Source: Saccoglossus kowalevskii (Eukaryota > Hemichordata > Enteropneusta > Harrimaniidae). Taken from it: a stretch of DNA of 24,882 nucleotides. Within the stretch, counting starts at the first letter, position 1. The number at the start of each line of letters is the position of its first letter. Location of the stretch: assembly GCF_000003605.2 (NCBI RefSeq), contig NW_003116457.1, positions 318,685-343,566 on the forward strand, written 5' to 3'. The translations under genes were made by a program, and so were the position numbers. This document shows, one piece after another, positions 1-11,300 of this stretch. The notes beneath the pieces were generated by a model that worked only from the letters and a program-made list of their open reading frames with translations, ran no database searches and was not told where the DNA came from.

Positions 1-772
1 GGAGTATGAACCCCTGGTAACTTGAGTATGTAGCCACAGCCATGCTATCTTGTCAAATAATACAATACAGTATTTATTTATTACGCTGTAATAAAAACAA
101 TTATCCATTTTTGGATGTGGTTTAATAAACAGGGGTTCAATAAAATAAGTATCCTGAAAGTTGATTATTCGTTTAAATTATTTGAATCATTTTAGGAAAG
201 GAGTTGTGTGAGGCTACCCTCCAAGAACTTTTGACTAAACACCTCTAAGTCCCAGTGAACCTAAGTGCATTTGATTTAGAGTACTGTAAAACCATTTTTG
301 AGTCATGTGGAAGCTATGCCTATTGAGTGTGTACTAATGTTAATTGCATGTCTGATAAATTCACTCAAGACCAGTTATACTATTTCTGTACAAGCCAAAT
401 AGATTTGTACAGCTGTTCCCATGTGGATATCGAGATGACTCAACAGCGTTGGTCATGGTTATTGAAAATTGAACTGATCTATCTATATTACGCTGCCCCT
501 TGTGAAACCGATTCACTGCGGACTTTACTTAGCTACCTGAATAAAGACATTGCATGCAGTTATAGATACACCTGTTGCCTTTTTCTGATTGTTGGTGGAA
601 AACGAAGGACATTCACAGTTGATCTTTAGACATTTGTTATTAAAAATAAGAAATTTACTGCTATATTCAATATAAATAACTGTCTAATCATACACAGTTT
701 GACATCACTGAATCGTTTCACTTGTGTATTTGTACAAATTAATTAATGTAGTGATTGATGCTTGTGTTACAG
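1..772. other. ATP9 intron (5' part outside window)
   Basis: Nothing recognised; no ATP9 hinge exon and no repeat. A 100-codon plus-strand open frame at 327-629 has no family resemblance. Confidence 0.6.
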
Positions 773-993
773 GAAGGAAAGCAAGCATCCTTAGCTGCTG
801 ATTTCTCTATCACACAATTCAGGCATGTTGGTCGTCTACTTATGGTCCACGGCAGAAATAGTTACAAACGCTCAGCTACACTGAGTCATTTCGTAATGCA
901 TAGAGGTCTAATCATATCAACAATGCAGGCAGTCTTCTCATCCGTTTTCTACTTATCTTCGGTGGCTCTGTATCAGGGATTTCTTACAGTTGG
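773..993 (+). CDS. ATP9: ATP9 exon: post-hinge segment and M5
   Basis: The exon follows a ...gttacag acceptor and ends at GTTGG|gtaagt. It begins in phase 0 and leaves two bases over. It encodes [26 protein letters not shown] and the M5 helix. Confidence 0.93.
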
Positions 994-3677
994 GTAAGTT
1001 ACCAAATCTGCTCGTTTGGAGAAATTTATTAGGTTTGTTATTCTATTATGATCAATGAATACAGTTTTTTCCAATGTCCTCAAACACATTACTTAGCAAT
1101 GTCAATGTTAACTGTACATAATCCCACAATAGTTTCTGATAGATTGGCATCAGCAGACATGACAGCCAGAGTTTTTATCAATTTGAGACACAGATGATGC
1201 TACTTCGACAGTATTCATGAGTATCAGCTGACATGAAAATTCACCTTATGAAAATATCTTGGGAGTATTTATTTATCACATAAACTGATGAAGTGCTGAC
1301 AGTACACCTATTACTAAAATAAAATACCATTGCACACACCTTGTAATGAAGTTTGTTGACATTATTTTTAATGTCACCACTTTGCATATTCTGTGTGGCA
1401 TTTTTGTTCATTCATGATATTTGCTAGAACTGTTCTTAGATTTTAACTAAATTTTTGAGTGAAAATATTCAGAAAATAAACACATTATCTTGCTAACACA
1501 AACCATTTTTATCACAGTGGGTGTTTATCAGACCATATATTTTGTACATTTATATAAACCTTAATGTTGTGGACAGTTTTCTGGTATCATGTACAATAAA
1601 AACATGTTTGGTATATATTTTGCATGTTGGATCTACCTTAAATTATGTCACACTATTAGGATAAGTATGGTATCCATGGGATAATGTAATGTCCACTATC
1701 ACTTATCAACCTTTTCACCACCACAAAAAATAAACAAGCCCCCAAAAATCTGATTAGAATGATGAACTTACTTCTTGTTATCCACAGGTATGCTACAGTT
1801 TATACTATGTTCCCAGTGTTCTCATTGGTTTTAGATGAGGATGTCAGTGCTGAGACGGCAATGCTGTATCCAGAGCTCTATAAAGACCTTACAAAGGTAA
1901 AAAAGGAGACTATGCAGCCACACACCTTAATTTTACAGGCAGTTCTCACTAATCATTCACCATATTGAAATTTGTAATACGGTAATAGGATTTCCAATAT
2001 AAACCAACCAACACATAAACCACAAATTATATTCCCTGCTCATTTATAAGTTCAACTATGCCATCTTACATGCACATGGACTGATTGTCGTCAAACTTAA
2101 TCCATCAATTGCACTCCTGGGTTATTCATTTTTCTGCAAAGTGTCATTTGCATTTCATTCATCTTTAGTTCGCTACCTTTGGAAATTTGTGTTTTTTTGT
2201 ACAAGTAGAATGATAGGATTATTTTATCTCGCACTACTGCTGTTCTTGTGAATAGATATGATTCGCAGGACTCAAAACTATCAGGAGTCAAAATCACAAA
2301 GGACTACCCATTACAGAAAAATAAGCCCCCAACTTGACTACTGGTACTCAAAATGCACACAGAATTGATATTTTGTTTTTCACCAGTTTGTCTTCAAATC
2401 TATGTCTGACACAGATTAGACATTGACATTTATTTAGATTCATTCTTTTGTGCATGGCCACAATTACTAACTACAAATTACTAACCTGATGGGGAAGTCA
2501 ATATTACTTTAATATGACCAGCTATTCCACACATTAGCCTGACTAGGCTTCCAAGAATTGTTGGTTCATTTAGAGCCCAGATTGGTTTATTCAAAACATG
2601 TGACATTGCAATGCATTGTGGGTGATATGTAAATCTGATCCAAAGACTCTATTGTTATCTATTACATTCTAGGGTAGAGAATTATCGTATAAGATGTTTT
2701 ATCTTTGGATCTTAATCAGTATATATCAGGGCAGTATACTGATGTATGGTGCATTGTTACTTTTCGAAGAAGAGTTTATCCACATCATAGCTATTTCATT
2801 TACATCGTTAATATTAACCGAGTTGTTGATGGTGGCGTTGACGATACGTACATGGCATTTGCTGATGGTTGGTGCAGAGTTCCTTTCACTTATTATTTAT
2901 ATTGCTTCACTGTTCGTCTTTAAAGAATATTTTGGTGAGTACCATTTTGTTGATTTCATAATTTTATTCATTTATTAAAGGGAGAGTAGCTGTAACTATC
3001 AATCTTTTTTCTCAGATTCTTATTTTAAATAAAACATTTCCTATGACATTAGCGCTAATTTGTAACTGTGGACACTGAAGACATAGCATATACGCTACGC
3101 TATTGACGTTGTACATTAAATCAACAACAAAAAACTGGCTGTAGATTATGTCAAGGTCTCTGGAAAGCGCCATCTATTGAAATCCAGTATTGTCAAGCAA
3201 ACCTCAGTGATTACAGAGGCCCTGGTCGAAATGTCAAATATGTCACCAGTATCGGCTGTCACTGGTGATTGTAACAGTATTTGTTGTGTTTCATAATTTT
3301 TTATGGTTCACTTCATGTAACATTAGCCTTGTGTATGGTGACTTTGTCCATGCAATTGTGTCTAAAACTATATTTCGGTCATCTTTATGTACATGTAGTT
3401 CTATTTATACAATAAAATGTTCCAAACCACAGATATTGCCACTTTAATTTCATAATCATGGTGTGTACTTGATACACAGCTCTGCTACATCTCTTACATT
3501 TCATGCAATTGATTGTTTTTTTTCTGTTTATTTAATTCAACAGATCCTGCATTTTTCTTGTCTTGGGCGTTTGTCTGGAAGGTTGTAGTCATCACTCTCG
3601 TCAGTTGCGTTCCACTTTATATATTGAAATACCTGAGAAGGAAATTTTCACCTCCCAGCTACTCAAAGTTGACATAG
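773..3677 (+). CDS. ATP9: ATP9-type P4-ATPase (Neo1/ATP9A/B), C-terminal four exons, 5' partial
   Basis: Putative phospholipid flippase of the Golgi/endosome Neo1-ATP9 branch, which works without a CDC50 subunit in known members. Coding exons are 773-993, 1788-1896, 2673-2934 and 3544-3677. They join in frame to 241 residues plus TAG. The product starts at [16 protein letters not shown], which follows the family's GDGxND hinge, then has [11 protein letters not shown]5 ([20 protein letters not shown]), M6 ([15 protein letters not shown]), and M7-M10 in the last two exons. It ends with [16 protein letters not shown], typical of ATP9. The phosphorylation (DKTGT), nucleotide-binding and hinge regions lie upstream of the window. 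The preceding exon was not found in 1-772, so the upstream intron exceeds this stretch. The family call is very secure; ATP9A versus ATP9B cannot be decided, and an invertebrate may have a single gene. Confidence 0.95.
994..1787. other. ATP9 intron
   Basis: AT-rich, GT/AG bounded; no gene or repeat seen. Confidence 0.75.
1788..1896 (+). CDS. ATP9: ATP9 exon: M6 and cytosolic loop
   Basis: The acceptor is tccacag and the donor AAG|gtaaaaaag has an A at +5. The exon encodes [18 protein letters not shown] and [10 protein letters not shown], both diagnostic for ATP9. With the two carried-in bases the length is 37 codons. Confidence 0.93.
1897..2672. other. ATP9 intron
   Basis: AT-rich, GT/AG bounded. 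It contains a TGCATTGTGGG word at 2612-2622 like those listed in the findings; otherwise nothing is seen. Confidence 0.75.
2673..2934 (+). CDS. ATP9: ATP9 exon: M7-M9
   Basis: The acceptor is cattctag and the donor TTTG|gtgagt. The exon encodes [20 protein letters not shown] followed by two further hydrophobic helices ([17 protein letters not shown] and [15 protein letters not shown]), and ends in phase 1. Confidence 0.93.
2935..3543. other. ATP9 intron
   Basis: GT/AG bounded, ending in a T-rich tract before the last exon; no gene seen. Confidence 0.75.
3544..3677 (+). CDS. ATP9: ATP9 terminal coding exon: M10 and C-terminus
   Basis: The acceptor is aattcaacag. The exon encodes the last helix ([19 protein letters not shown]) and the basic tail [16 protein letters not shown], and stops at TAG 3675-3677. 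The short tail after M10 is normal for the family. Confidence 0.94.
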
Positions 3678-3796
3678 TGATTAATTTTAATGACCTTGAC
3701 TCTAACCCAGTCATGATATTATGACTTTAGAAAACAACGTTTTGGATATCACACCATTCCATGTATGAAAGATATTGAATGGACAAGCACTTATTC

Positions 3797-4005
3797 AGTT
3801 GTATACCATATAACATAGCAACAGTCGTATACTATACTCCATAGAAACAGTTGTATACCATACTCCATAGCAACAGTCATATACCATACTCCATAGCAAC
3901 AGTTGTATATCATACTCCATAGCAACAGTCAGATACCATATTTCATACCAATCCAGTTGCGTATTGTATTCCATAACAGTAGTCGTATACCGTACTCGAT
4001 AGCAC
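3797..4005. repeat. 26-bp minisatellite in the ATP9 3' UTR
   Basis: About eight imperfect copies of a unit containing CCATAGCAACAG, GTCGTATACC and ATACT. The GTYGTAT landmarks recur at 26-base steps (3850, 3876, 3902, 3928) and once at 28. The open frame on the minus strand here is a product of the repeat, not a gene. Confidence 0.85.
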
Positions 4006-4085
4006 ATTAATGTACCATATTTGCTCCATTTGAAGCACATATGCTTATTTACATTTTGTGACCTTTAATCCTTTGTGACCTTTAA

Positions 4086-4302
4086 CCCTTTGAGCACTAA
4101 AGTCAAATGTTATCAGCTTTCAAAAAATAAAACTCATCTGAATTTTTTCATATTTTCTCCAAAATTTTTATAAAACCCTGTAGCCAATGGTAAATTATGT
4201 CCATTTTGTTCAAAATTATCAAAACAATTATAGAAAAATATATAAAAATCAGCAAAATATTGCACCAAAATTGAGGCGGGAAAAATTATAGTGTTCAAAG
4301 GG
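4086..4302. mobile_element. piggyBac-like MITE (217 bp)
   Basis: The ends are CCCTTTGAGCAC (4086-4097) and GTGTTCAAAGGG (4291-4302), an inverted pair with one mismatch. Each is flanked by TTAA (4082-4085 and 4303-4306), the canonical piggyBac target duplication. The interior is AT-rich and has no transposase. Assignment rests on the TTAA and CCC ends only. Confidence 0.7.
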
Positions 4303-6058
4303 TTAAATATTTGGACTATACTTTTAATGATAGATGAAGCATTGATGTGTATGTGATTTTATAGAATACGATTTTCGTACAATTACAGTACCCGGTATAC
4401 CGGTATGTATACAACAAAAATTAGTTAGCACTGAATGATATCCCAATTTTAAAACAAAGGTACGATTGATCAGAATTTCATAAAACTATACAGTTTACAT
4501 ATATTTATACAAGTTTAGTGTGGTATGCTCTGTTCAATAATCAGCCAAACTTCTGTTGCAAATTTGTGTACTTTAAGAGTAGCGTTGATTTCAAAATTAC
4601 ACAACTTTACCAGGACACGTATACAATGTGATCTTTTTTAACTGGTTAGTATGATGTACAGTGTTACTAACACATAATTGAATACTTACTGCATGTATTG
4701 TCACACACCGATTGTTAAGTTTAATACGTTTATTGCAATTCTCTTACCGTATTTATCTGGTCAAATAGATGTGTGCAAGGGTGGAAAAGATAAGGGCTTG
4801 GAACTTGGTGATATGCAATGAAGACATGCATGTTAATCTCAGAGGTCGCATGGTGGAGTTTTTTTTATCTTATTTTCTCTATTAGAAAATTAGAAACGTA
4901 GAAGCGCATCTCCAATAGAAATGCATATAAACCAGAAATCTATTTGGATGTCTGTAATTTACATAAGCAAGTCACATGCATGTATCTGTATAGTACTGTC
5001 TGATTGCAGTATAGAAAGTCATCAACATTTGTTAACCTTGGAAACAAAATCGTTTTCAGACATTAGAAAAGGAGAAAATATTTTGTTAAATACAACAAAA
5101 ATAACAACTTTCTTTAGTATTTTAATATGAAAATATGCTTTTGTCTTGTGACTTCCCTGTGGGTTTTCCAGCACATATCACCACGGTTACTTGCCCTTAT
5201 CCAATAATTCACTCTTGATGTGCACATTTACAAATTTCATTTTGTTATCGTTAGTCTTTGAATGGTTTTTATGAATACCTCGCCTCGCACTCATGTTTTA
5301 TAATAGATTGTGTGAGTTTACGTGCATGTGTTTGTTTTAATGTAAGATTGTATATTTTATAGCAAACACCAGATATTGATAATCAACTTTCAACTTGTTT
5401 CTTAAAAATATTACATTCTCTGTTCTTCATATCAAATTTCTGTTGAAACAATTTTGTGCAGTTTCATGTTTTCTGTTCCCGTTGCCGTTGAGAATCTCAA
5501 ATAATATTTAAAAAGGTTTGTATTTTGAATAATAACATCATAACGTAAATTTTGTAAGTGACACAGTTGTCACGTACATTACGTTATGTTCAGTATTGGT
5601 CCCATGTGACATATTCAATGCTTGTAAAATACATTGTTTGTTTACACAACATTTAAAAGTTTGTTAGAATAAAAGATTTGTTGGACATGGGAATAAGTGC
5701 AGAGAAGGAGGATATTTTCTATGCTGATCAGGAGACAACCATGAATGTTGACTTTAACATTTTAACAAATGCCAACTTTTTCTAGATTTTAATCAAAGGT
5801 CAACAGTGTGATGAATCATACACAATTATTATTGCTTCAAACACATGTACCTTTCTTCAACTTTGACATATGTTATTCCCAAATTTACCTCGCAATCACT
5901 GTTTTTAGGGGGACTAGCCTTAAGTTATTTTCTATTCTGGCATCACTGTAGTATATTGTATATTTCGTTGCCGCTGTGTTTGTAAATATTTTGTGAACTT
6001 TTACGTTTCACCGTATATATTTCATTTGGGATGAAATGGATGTATTTTCTTTAATAGC

Positions 6059-6064
6059 AATAAA
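6059..6064 (+). terminator. Candidate poly(A) signal of ATP9
   Basis: AATAAA is followed within about 30-45 bases by the T/G-rich stretch ttgctcatttgttttg. An alternative AATAAA lies at 5668-5673. Confidence 0.45.
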
Positions 6065-6090
6065 CGTTCTGTAAATACAATTGATATTGC

Positions 6091-7750
6091 TCATTTGTTT
6101 TGCCCAAGTAAGGTGTATCCAAAATAGAAACGAAGAACTTGAACCAGATTTTGAATATTCAAGTACGGGCTCTAGTAGAAAGATTCAAGTTAAGTTGTGT
6201 GGCATCTGGTGAAAATTCACCATCTTATCAAATTGCTAAATATAAAATTCAGAACAAGTGGCCACTTGATAAATGGTTTGACCTATTGTTTCCACTCTTG
6301 CCTACTCGTATTAGTCAAAACTGTTTGGCGGAGATGCTCCCTTCATCCATGCAATAGAGGAATCATGTTTGTATGTTGCATACTTTTTCTCTATTTTGGT
6401 TATTTGATGATAGAAAGACGTTTGAGGACTGTGCAAAAGCCATAGTGCAATTATGCGAAATCTTGACTAAGTTCACATTTGCATAATTAGTGGATTTCAT
6501 GAGCTAGAATATTTTGTTACAATAATCTAAAGTGTCTTAATTTTTATGTTTGCCCATCTTGCATAATTTGTATGTTGATTATTGACTGATTTCTAATAAC
6601 CTGATTGGCTGAGTGAACAAAAGTTTGATTGTTGAAAATTATTGGTAGATGTAATTAGATACAGCATACATCAGGGGTCAGTTAAAAGCAGCTGGCCCTA
6701 CCCCGGTAGTCAGATTTTAAAATGACCTCATCTGTTCATCAGTTAAAGTCGATCAGGGGAGTCAATGTTATAATGTATAACCTGCACTGCATTATGGGAT
6801 TTAATTAAAGGTGAATATCAAAGCTTCATTATTTGTGCTAGGCTGAGAAGCATTTTGTGATTGGTTAGTACACTGATACATCACACAAAGACACAATATA
6901 ATGATTTACATTTGTCAGCCACTTTATTCATCACAATAACAGCAAAAGATAAAATCCAAATTGTCAAGTGGTGTCAATACATTATATTTCTTAGAAATGC
7001 ATTTATATCTTGTTGTTTCATGGAAATTATTTACTAGTCTTTCATTTCTGTTGAATAAAAAATGTAAATTTACAATATATAGCACCATTTAAATCATGTG
7101 TAGGAAATCATGGAGCGGTCCAAACACTACGTTGGAAGACGTAGTGAATTCCATTTCGTCTATGGGAACCTCATTTTCACATTGTTATGCAAATCAGTTC
7201 ACATGTTTCATATCATTGGAGAAGAAATTTCATGTGACTATAAACCACACGTATTTCTGTTCACATCTGCAGAAACATTTAGCGTAAGAGTACCTTTTTG
7301 AATTGGTCTCTTTGCGACATATTGTTGTTATGTTACAGAACATTACAAAAATACCGTTGGCTGGCTGCTTGATAAGCAATTTACTGTGGTAGTAACACAT
7401 AAATCCACTGATTCAATTTTATAAAACATTAAAATAACATTTAGAATGACTTTTGTCTTCCTTCAGACTGCCGTTCCACCATCAATATACCCCGTAGCCT
7501 TTCCATCAATGCGTACTGGTCTGAATTCAGGCTGCCATACCACCATCCATGTCAATCAACTGTTAAATTGAAACAGAATAAAGTCAATCAAATTCAGTAC
7601 AATGATATCAACAGTAATTCTTCATAAGATTCTAATGAAGCTCAAACAAATGTTTTCTTATAACAAAATATAAATGATCTCTGTATGCTTGTTTTGCGTC
7701 CGGATTAATTGGCTTCGAACATAAAAACAAAAGCAATCGGTTCTTTTGTT
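6091..7750. other. Convergent intergenic region between ATP9 and bestrophin
   Basis: I see no supported gene here. Short open frames at 6139-6445 and 7096-7301 lack splice context, domains or family resemblance. A perfect 8-bp-stem hairpin (CACTACGT/ACGTAGTG, 7125-7146) is present and may be chance. Confidence 0.5.
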
Positions 7751-7756
7751 TTTATT
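7751..7756 (-). terminator. Candidate poly(A) signal of bestrophin
   Basis: AATAAA on the minus strand lies about 70 bases after the bestrophin stop. The position suits a short 3' UTR. Confidence 0.4.
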
Positions 7757-7825
7757 TGCAATGTTTACAACAAAAGAAAAGTTTTACCGTTGCATATGTT
7801 TAAAGTTTTCACAAGATATGTCCTC

Positions 7826-8345
7826 TTAGTGTCTGAAATGCACTAGTACCTTATACAACGCATTTTTTTCTGTGGATAGTAGCATATTTACCTGTGCAGT
7901 CTCTGTACTTTCTTGTACGACTGGAAACTTTGTGGCATTGGTTTCTTCATCGGGTGAGAAGAATGGAGAACTATTCGACACGTCTCTGGATGCCTCGCTT
8001 TCTTTAGAGACTTGTCTTTCTACTCTTGTTGTTAACTTGGGGCTGGACATTGGCGTTATTTTTGGAGTGTGTATTCGACTGTTACTCGGTGTATGAAAGC
8101 GACTCTCGTTCGATAACTCCCGTTGTACGTGACTGTTTCTACGAGATACTATGCTCTGGATGATTTTCTTGGCTGTGCTTTCCTTCGATCCTTGTCGTTG
8201 GAGCGATAAGGCATTGTCAATGTCATCCGGTGGCGTGTTTGTCAGGTGCTGGAACTCATTTCCTGCGTTGATGATAGTCTGTCTACTTATTTCAGTTATG
8301 GTGTCAAGACCAGGCGTAGTGATCCAAAAAGTATCCTCGCCCATG
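7826..8345 (-). CDS. BEST: Bestrophin last exon: Ser/Thr-rich C-terminal tail
   Basis: The exon opens after a ttgattacag acceptor and runs for 172 codons to a stop at 7826-7828. It contains three copies of an [QE]R[QE]xSxES motif and a cluster of TP/SP sites ([18 protein letters not shown]). A GTAAAT donor-like site at 7891-7886 could instead end the exon after TETAQ, so the final 18 residues are less certain. Confidence 0.85.
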
Positions 8346-11300
8346 CTGTAATCAATGAATAAAGTGATATGGTTGTCTTAAAGCAGCACAGTCTTTGCAA
8401 TGCATTATGGTCAATGTGGGTCACATGCAAGGTATAGTACGCCCATGTAGCATTATTTACACACAGGAGGCGACAATATCCCAATTTTTGATAAAACTCA
8501 TAGTTATCTTTATGTTACAAGCGACTGTGCTTTGTTTACATTAAGTTTGAAAGTGTGAACCGTGACGAGTGTTGCTAGTAGACAGTATTGCTAGTACACG
8601 ACAAATTAGACAGCTTGTAAATTTATCCACAAAATACATGAGCGGATTTAGGGAGGCCGAGGGGGGCGCGCCCCCTATTTTTAACAACCAACAGGTCTTC
8701 GCGCTCGCGAACTTGGCCTTTGGCCAGGCTATCGCCCCCCCCCCCTATTCCAGAATCCTAGATACGCCCACGTAATACATTGACTTACTGCATGTCTGTG
8801 GTGGAACCCATCCAGGAGTTCTCTCGCTTGTGGCTAATGGATGCTTTGGTGTAAGGCATTTGGAACACCACTTTGTCCCAGTACATATCTTTATCTAGTT
8901 TGGGATGTTTACCATACATTTCATCTACAGTCAACAAACCAACCTAAATCATTAAAAAGATGCAAAAAAAAAAAAACTGCTATGAATTCCTACCAAGCCC
9001 TCTAGTGGTCACATGTAGACGTAAATTGTGGTGTTGTTCAGAGCTGATCCTGTTTTATATGTAGTCCTCTGTCCGAAGTCTGCTGCAAAAATTGAATGAT
9101 TCGATTTGAACTTGAATTTTTTTTTATAGTTCAATGTCAAAATACCAAGCTCCCAGATGGAAATATGGCGTTAAGATGCGTTAAGGTGGGTCGTTTCCAT
9201 CGAAAAAAAAGTTGGGGGGGGGGGGTCATCGCCCAAAATATTTTTGCGATTTGTTGACGACGCTATGACCTTTGTTTGTCCTGATTTTACGTTCGATTTC
9301 ACGCATAACACGGGATCTCGCACTGAACAGAAAATAGTCTAATAGATATATTATTTTAATAGAATATTGTTACACCATAAATGGGCCGTGGTTACACGTC
9401 GTCATCACAACACTTGATTGACAATTGCCATAATCATTTATTATAAACCACGTCATAATCATTATCATTGACATCACTGCTTACAATCACCTAATATCTT
9501 AATTGATAACAGTCACCATTATGCATATTATCTCAATACACTAAATATCATTTTTGTCACAGCCTCCTATTGCCATGATCATCATCGTTGATTGTCAAGG
9601 CAACACTCATCAATTCCTTAATCACCATCATCAATGTCAAAGCCATGATCCATCATCACAACCCAATACATATTATAATGCAGTAATTGTAATAATATCA
9701 TTCTAACAATACCTGTAAGTTTCTGTCAACCATGAAGTTCACTTCAAAATCGTCATCGTCCTCACCAAATGGGTTAATGATTGCCTCTGCAACCTGACAC
9801 GAAATTCGAGAACATTTATGTTATTTTACACGTCGCCTTTTTATGAGTATTCCTGCATTATTTACATAAGCACTCGTTACAAAGCGGTGTCCGATTATAA
9901 CTTTAAAATATCATGTTCCCAGAAGGCACATGGTTGTCAGCCAAAACCTAATTGCAAGTGGTATTGTGGACGAACTTGCAGGTCTAGCCTGACATGTAGG
10001 CGTGGGTGGCGCCCTCGCCGGCCGAACGGCATCAGACCCAACTAACGTTGTGTTGGGGTTGGAGCACCGCGAAGGGTGCCTGGAATGAAGAAAAAGTTGC
10101 CTTATGAAGTTAGAAAATTCAGATGAAAAATTGTCAATATATTCGTCAATTTTATATACGCGATCCGAAATAAATGTTGGCTGGGATCACTAGTAAAACT
10201 TCCATGGAGAGCGTTGACTGAAAGGTCAGCATGGTCGCCTATAATGTCATTAATTTACAAGGTCGGAAAATTTATTCTTAAATTTTGCCTTGAAATTGAA
10301 GTTGAAGTTGCCTAAATAGACATAAAAGTTGCCGGAACACTGTCAACATTGACAGGAATATCGGAAAAGCTGCATCAGTCCATGAAAGTTGCCTGAAAAG
10401 TCGTTCAGTTGCTAGAAATAACACCAAATACCGTCAAGGCTGCCAAGAATGTCTTGAACTGAAAGTTATAGAAAGCTTAAATGAATTCCGTAGCATGCAA
10501 TGTCGAATGATGTCGTCTACAACGTTGGAAAAATTTGCTGGTAAAGTCGTGAATATTACATGAAAATTACTAAATATTGCCTGGACTACTGTTAAAGATG
10601 CCAGGAATGTCATAAATGCTGCATAGAAAGTCGTTCACGTTCACCGGAAAAACGCCAGGCTTGCCTGAAATATTTAAAACGTTGCAATGAATTTTGCCGG
10701 AGAAGTCGGCAAAGCTGCCTTGGGTAAAGGGTGCATTTAAAGTCGTCAATGTTGCCTGAAAAGTCGTTAATGCTGGAAAAAGTTTGAAAATTTGCAGTTC
10801 AAGACGTAAATGTTGACTGAAATACTGTCAAAGTTGCCAGCAATGTTGAAAAAGTTACGGAAAATATCATACAATTTGCCAGTAAAGTCGACAACATTGG
10901 TTAGAATATCATAAAATTTGCCAGTAAAGTCGACAACATTGGTTACAATATCATAACAGTTGCGTAAAAAGTCGACAACATTGGTTAGAATATCATAACA
11001 GTTGCGTTAAAAGTCGTAAACGTTGATTGGAATGTCGTTAATGTTGTCTACAAGGTCGGAAACAATCAGGTATTAAAAGTCGTTAATGTTATAGATGTTG
11101 TGTTGAATACAGACAATGTTGTCAGAAATATCGGCAAAGTTTTCTGAAAACTCGTACAATGTGTATACAATGTCATCATTAATTACTGCGATGTCGTCAA
11201 AGTTTCTTGAAAAATCAAAAAAGTCGTCTGAAATACTGACAAATTGCCAGAAAGGTCCTTGGAATACCGTCAAAGTTGCTAGGAATGACGCAGAATTTTG

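Larger units (their letters stand above)
3678..6090 (+). other. Putative ATP9 3' UTR
   Basis: About 2.4 kb with no credible coding sequence follows the ATP9 stop. It holds a 26-bp minisatellite and a piggyBac-like MITE. AATAAA occurs at 5668-5673 and 6059-6064; the second is followed by a T/G-rich stretch, so it is a plausible main poly(A) site. The UTR extent is an inference, and an earlier end is possible. Confidence 0.5.

Noticed and set aside
327-629. 100-codon plus-strand open frame
   Set aside because: It sits in the ATP9 intron, has no family resemblance or splice context, and its composition is ordinary for AT-rich non-coding DNA.
3795-4040. 81-codon minus-strand open frame with repeated Tyr/Trp words
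   Set aside because: It is a translation of the 26-bp minisatellite, and 26 is not a multiple of three, so the peptide repeat is not a maintained protein repeat.
6139-6445. Two overlapping plus-strand open frames just after the ATP9 3' end
   Set aside because: No recognisable domain, no neighbouring exons, and two frames open at once, which suggests chance.
7096-7301. Overlapping frames and a perfect 8-bp hairpin (CACTACGT/ACGTAGTG)
   Set aside because: The frames lack support. A single 8-bp stem is not rare enough in 25 kb to claim an RNA gene.
9818-10045. Cys/Arg-rich plus-strand open frame
   Set aside because: Antisense to a bestrophin intron, with no signal peptide, cysteine spacing or partner exon supporting a small secreted protein.
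11073-11273. Asp/Phe-rich heptad protein on the minus strand
   Set aside because: It is a reading of the 21-bp minisatellite; stops interrupt the rest of the array and it lies in a bestrophin intron.
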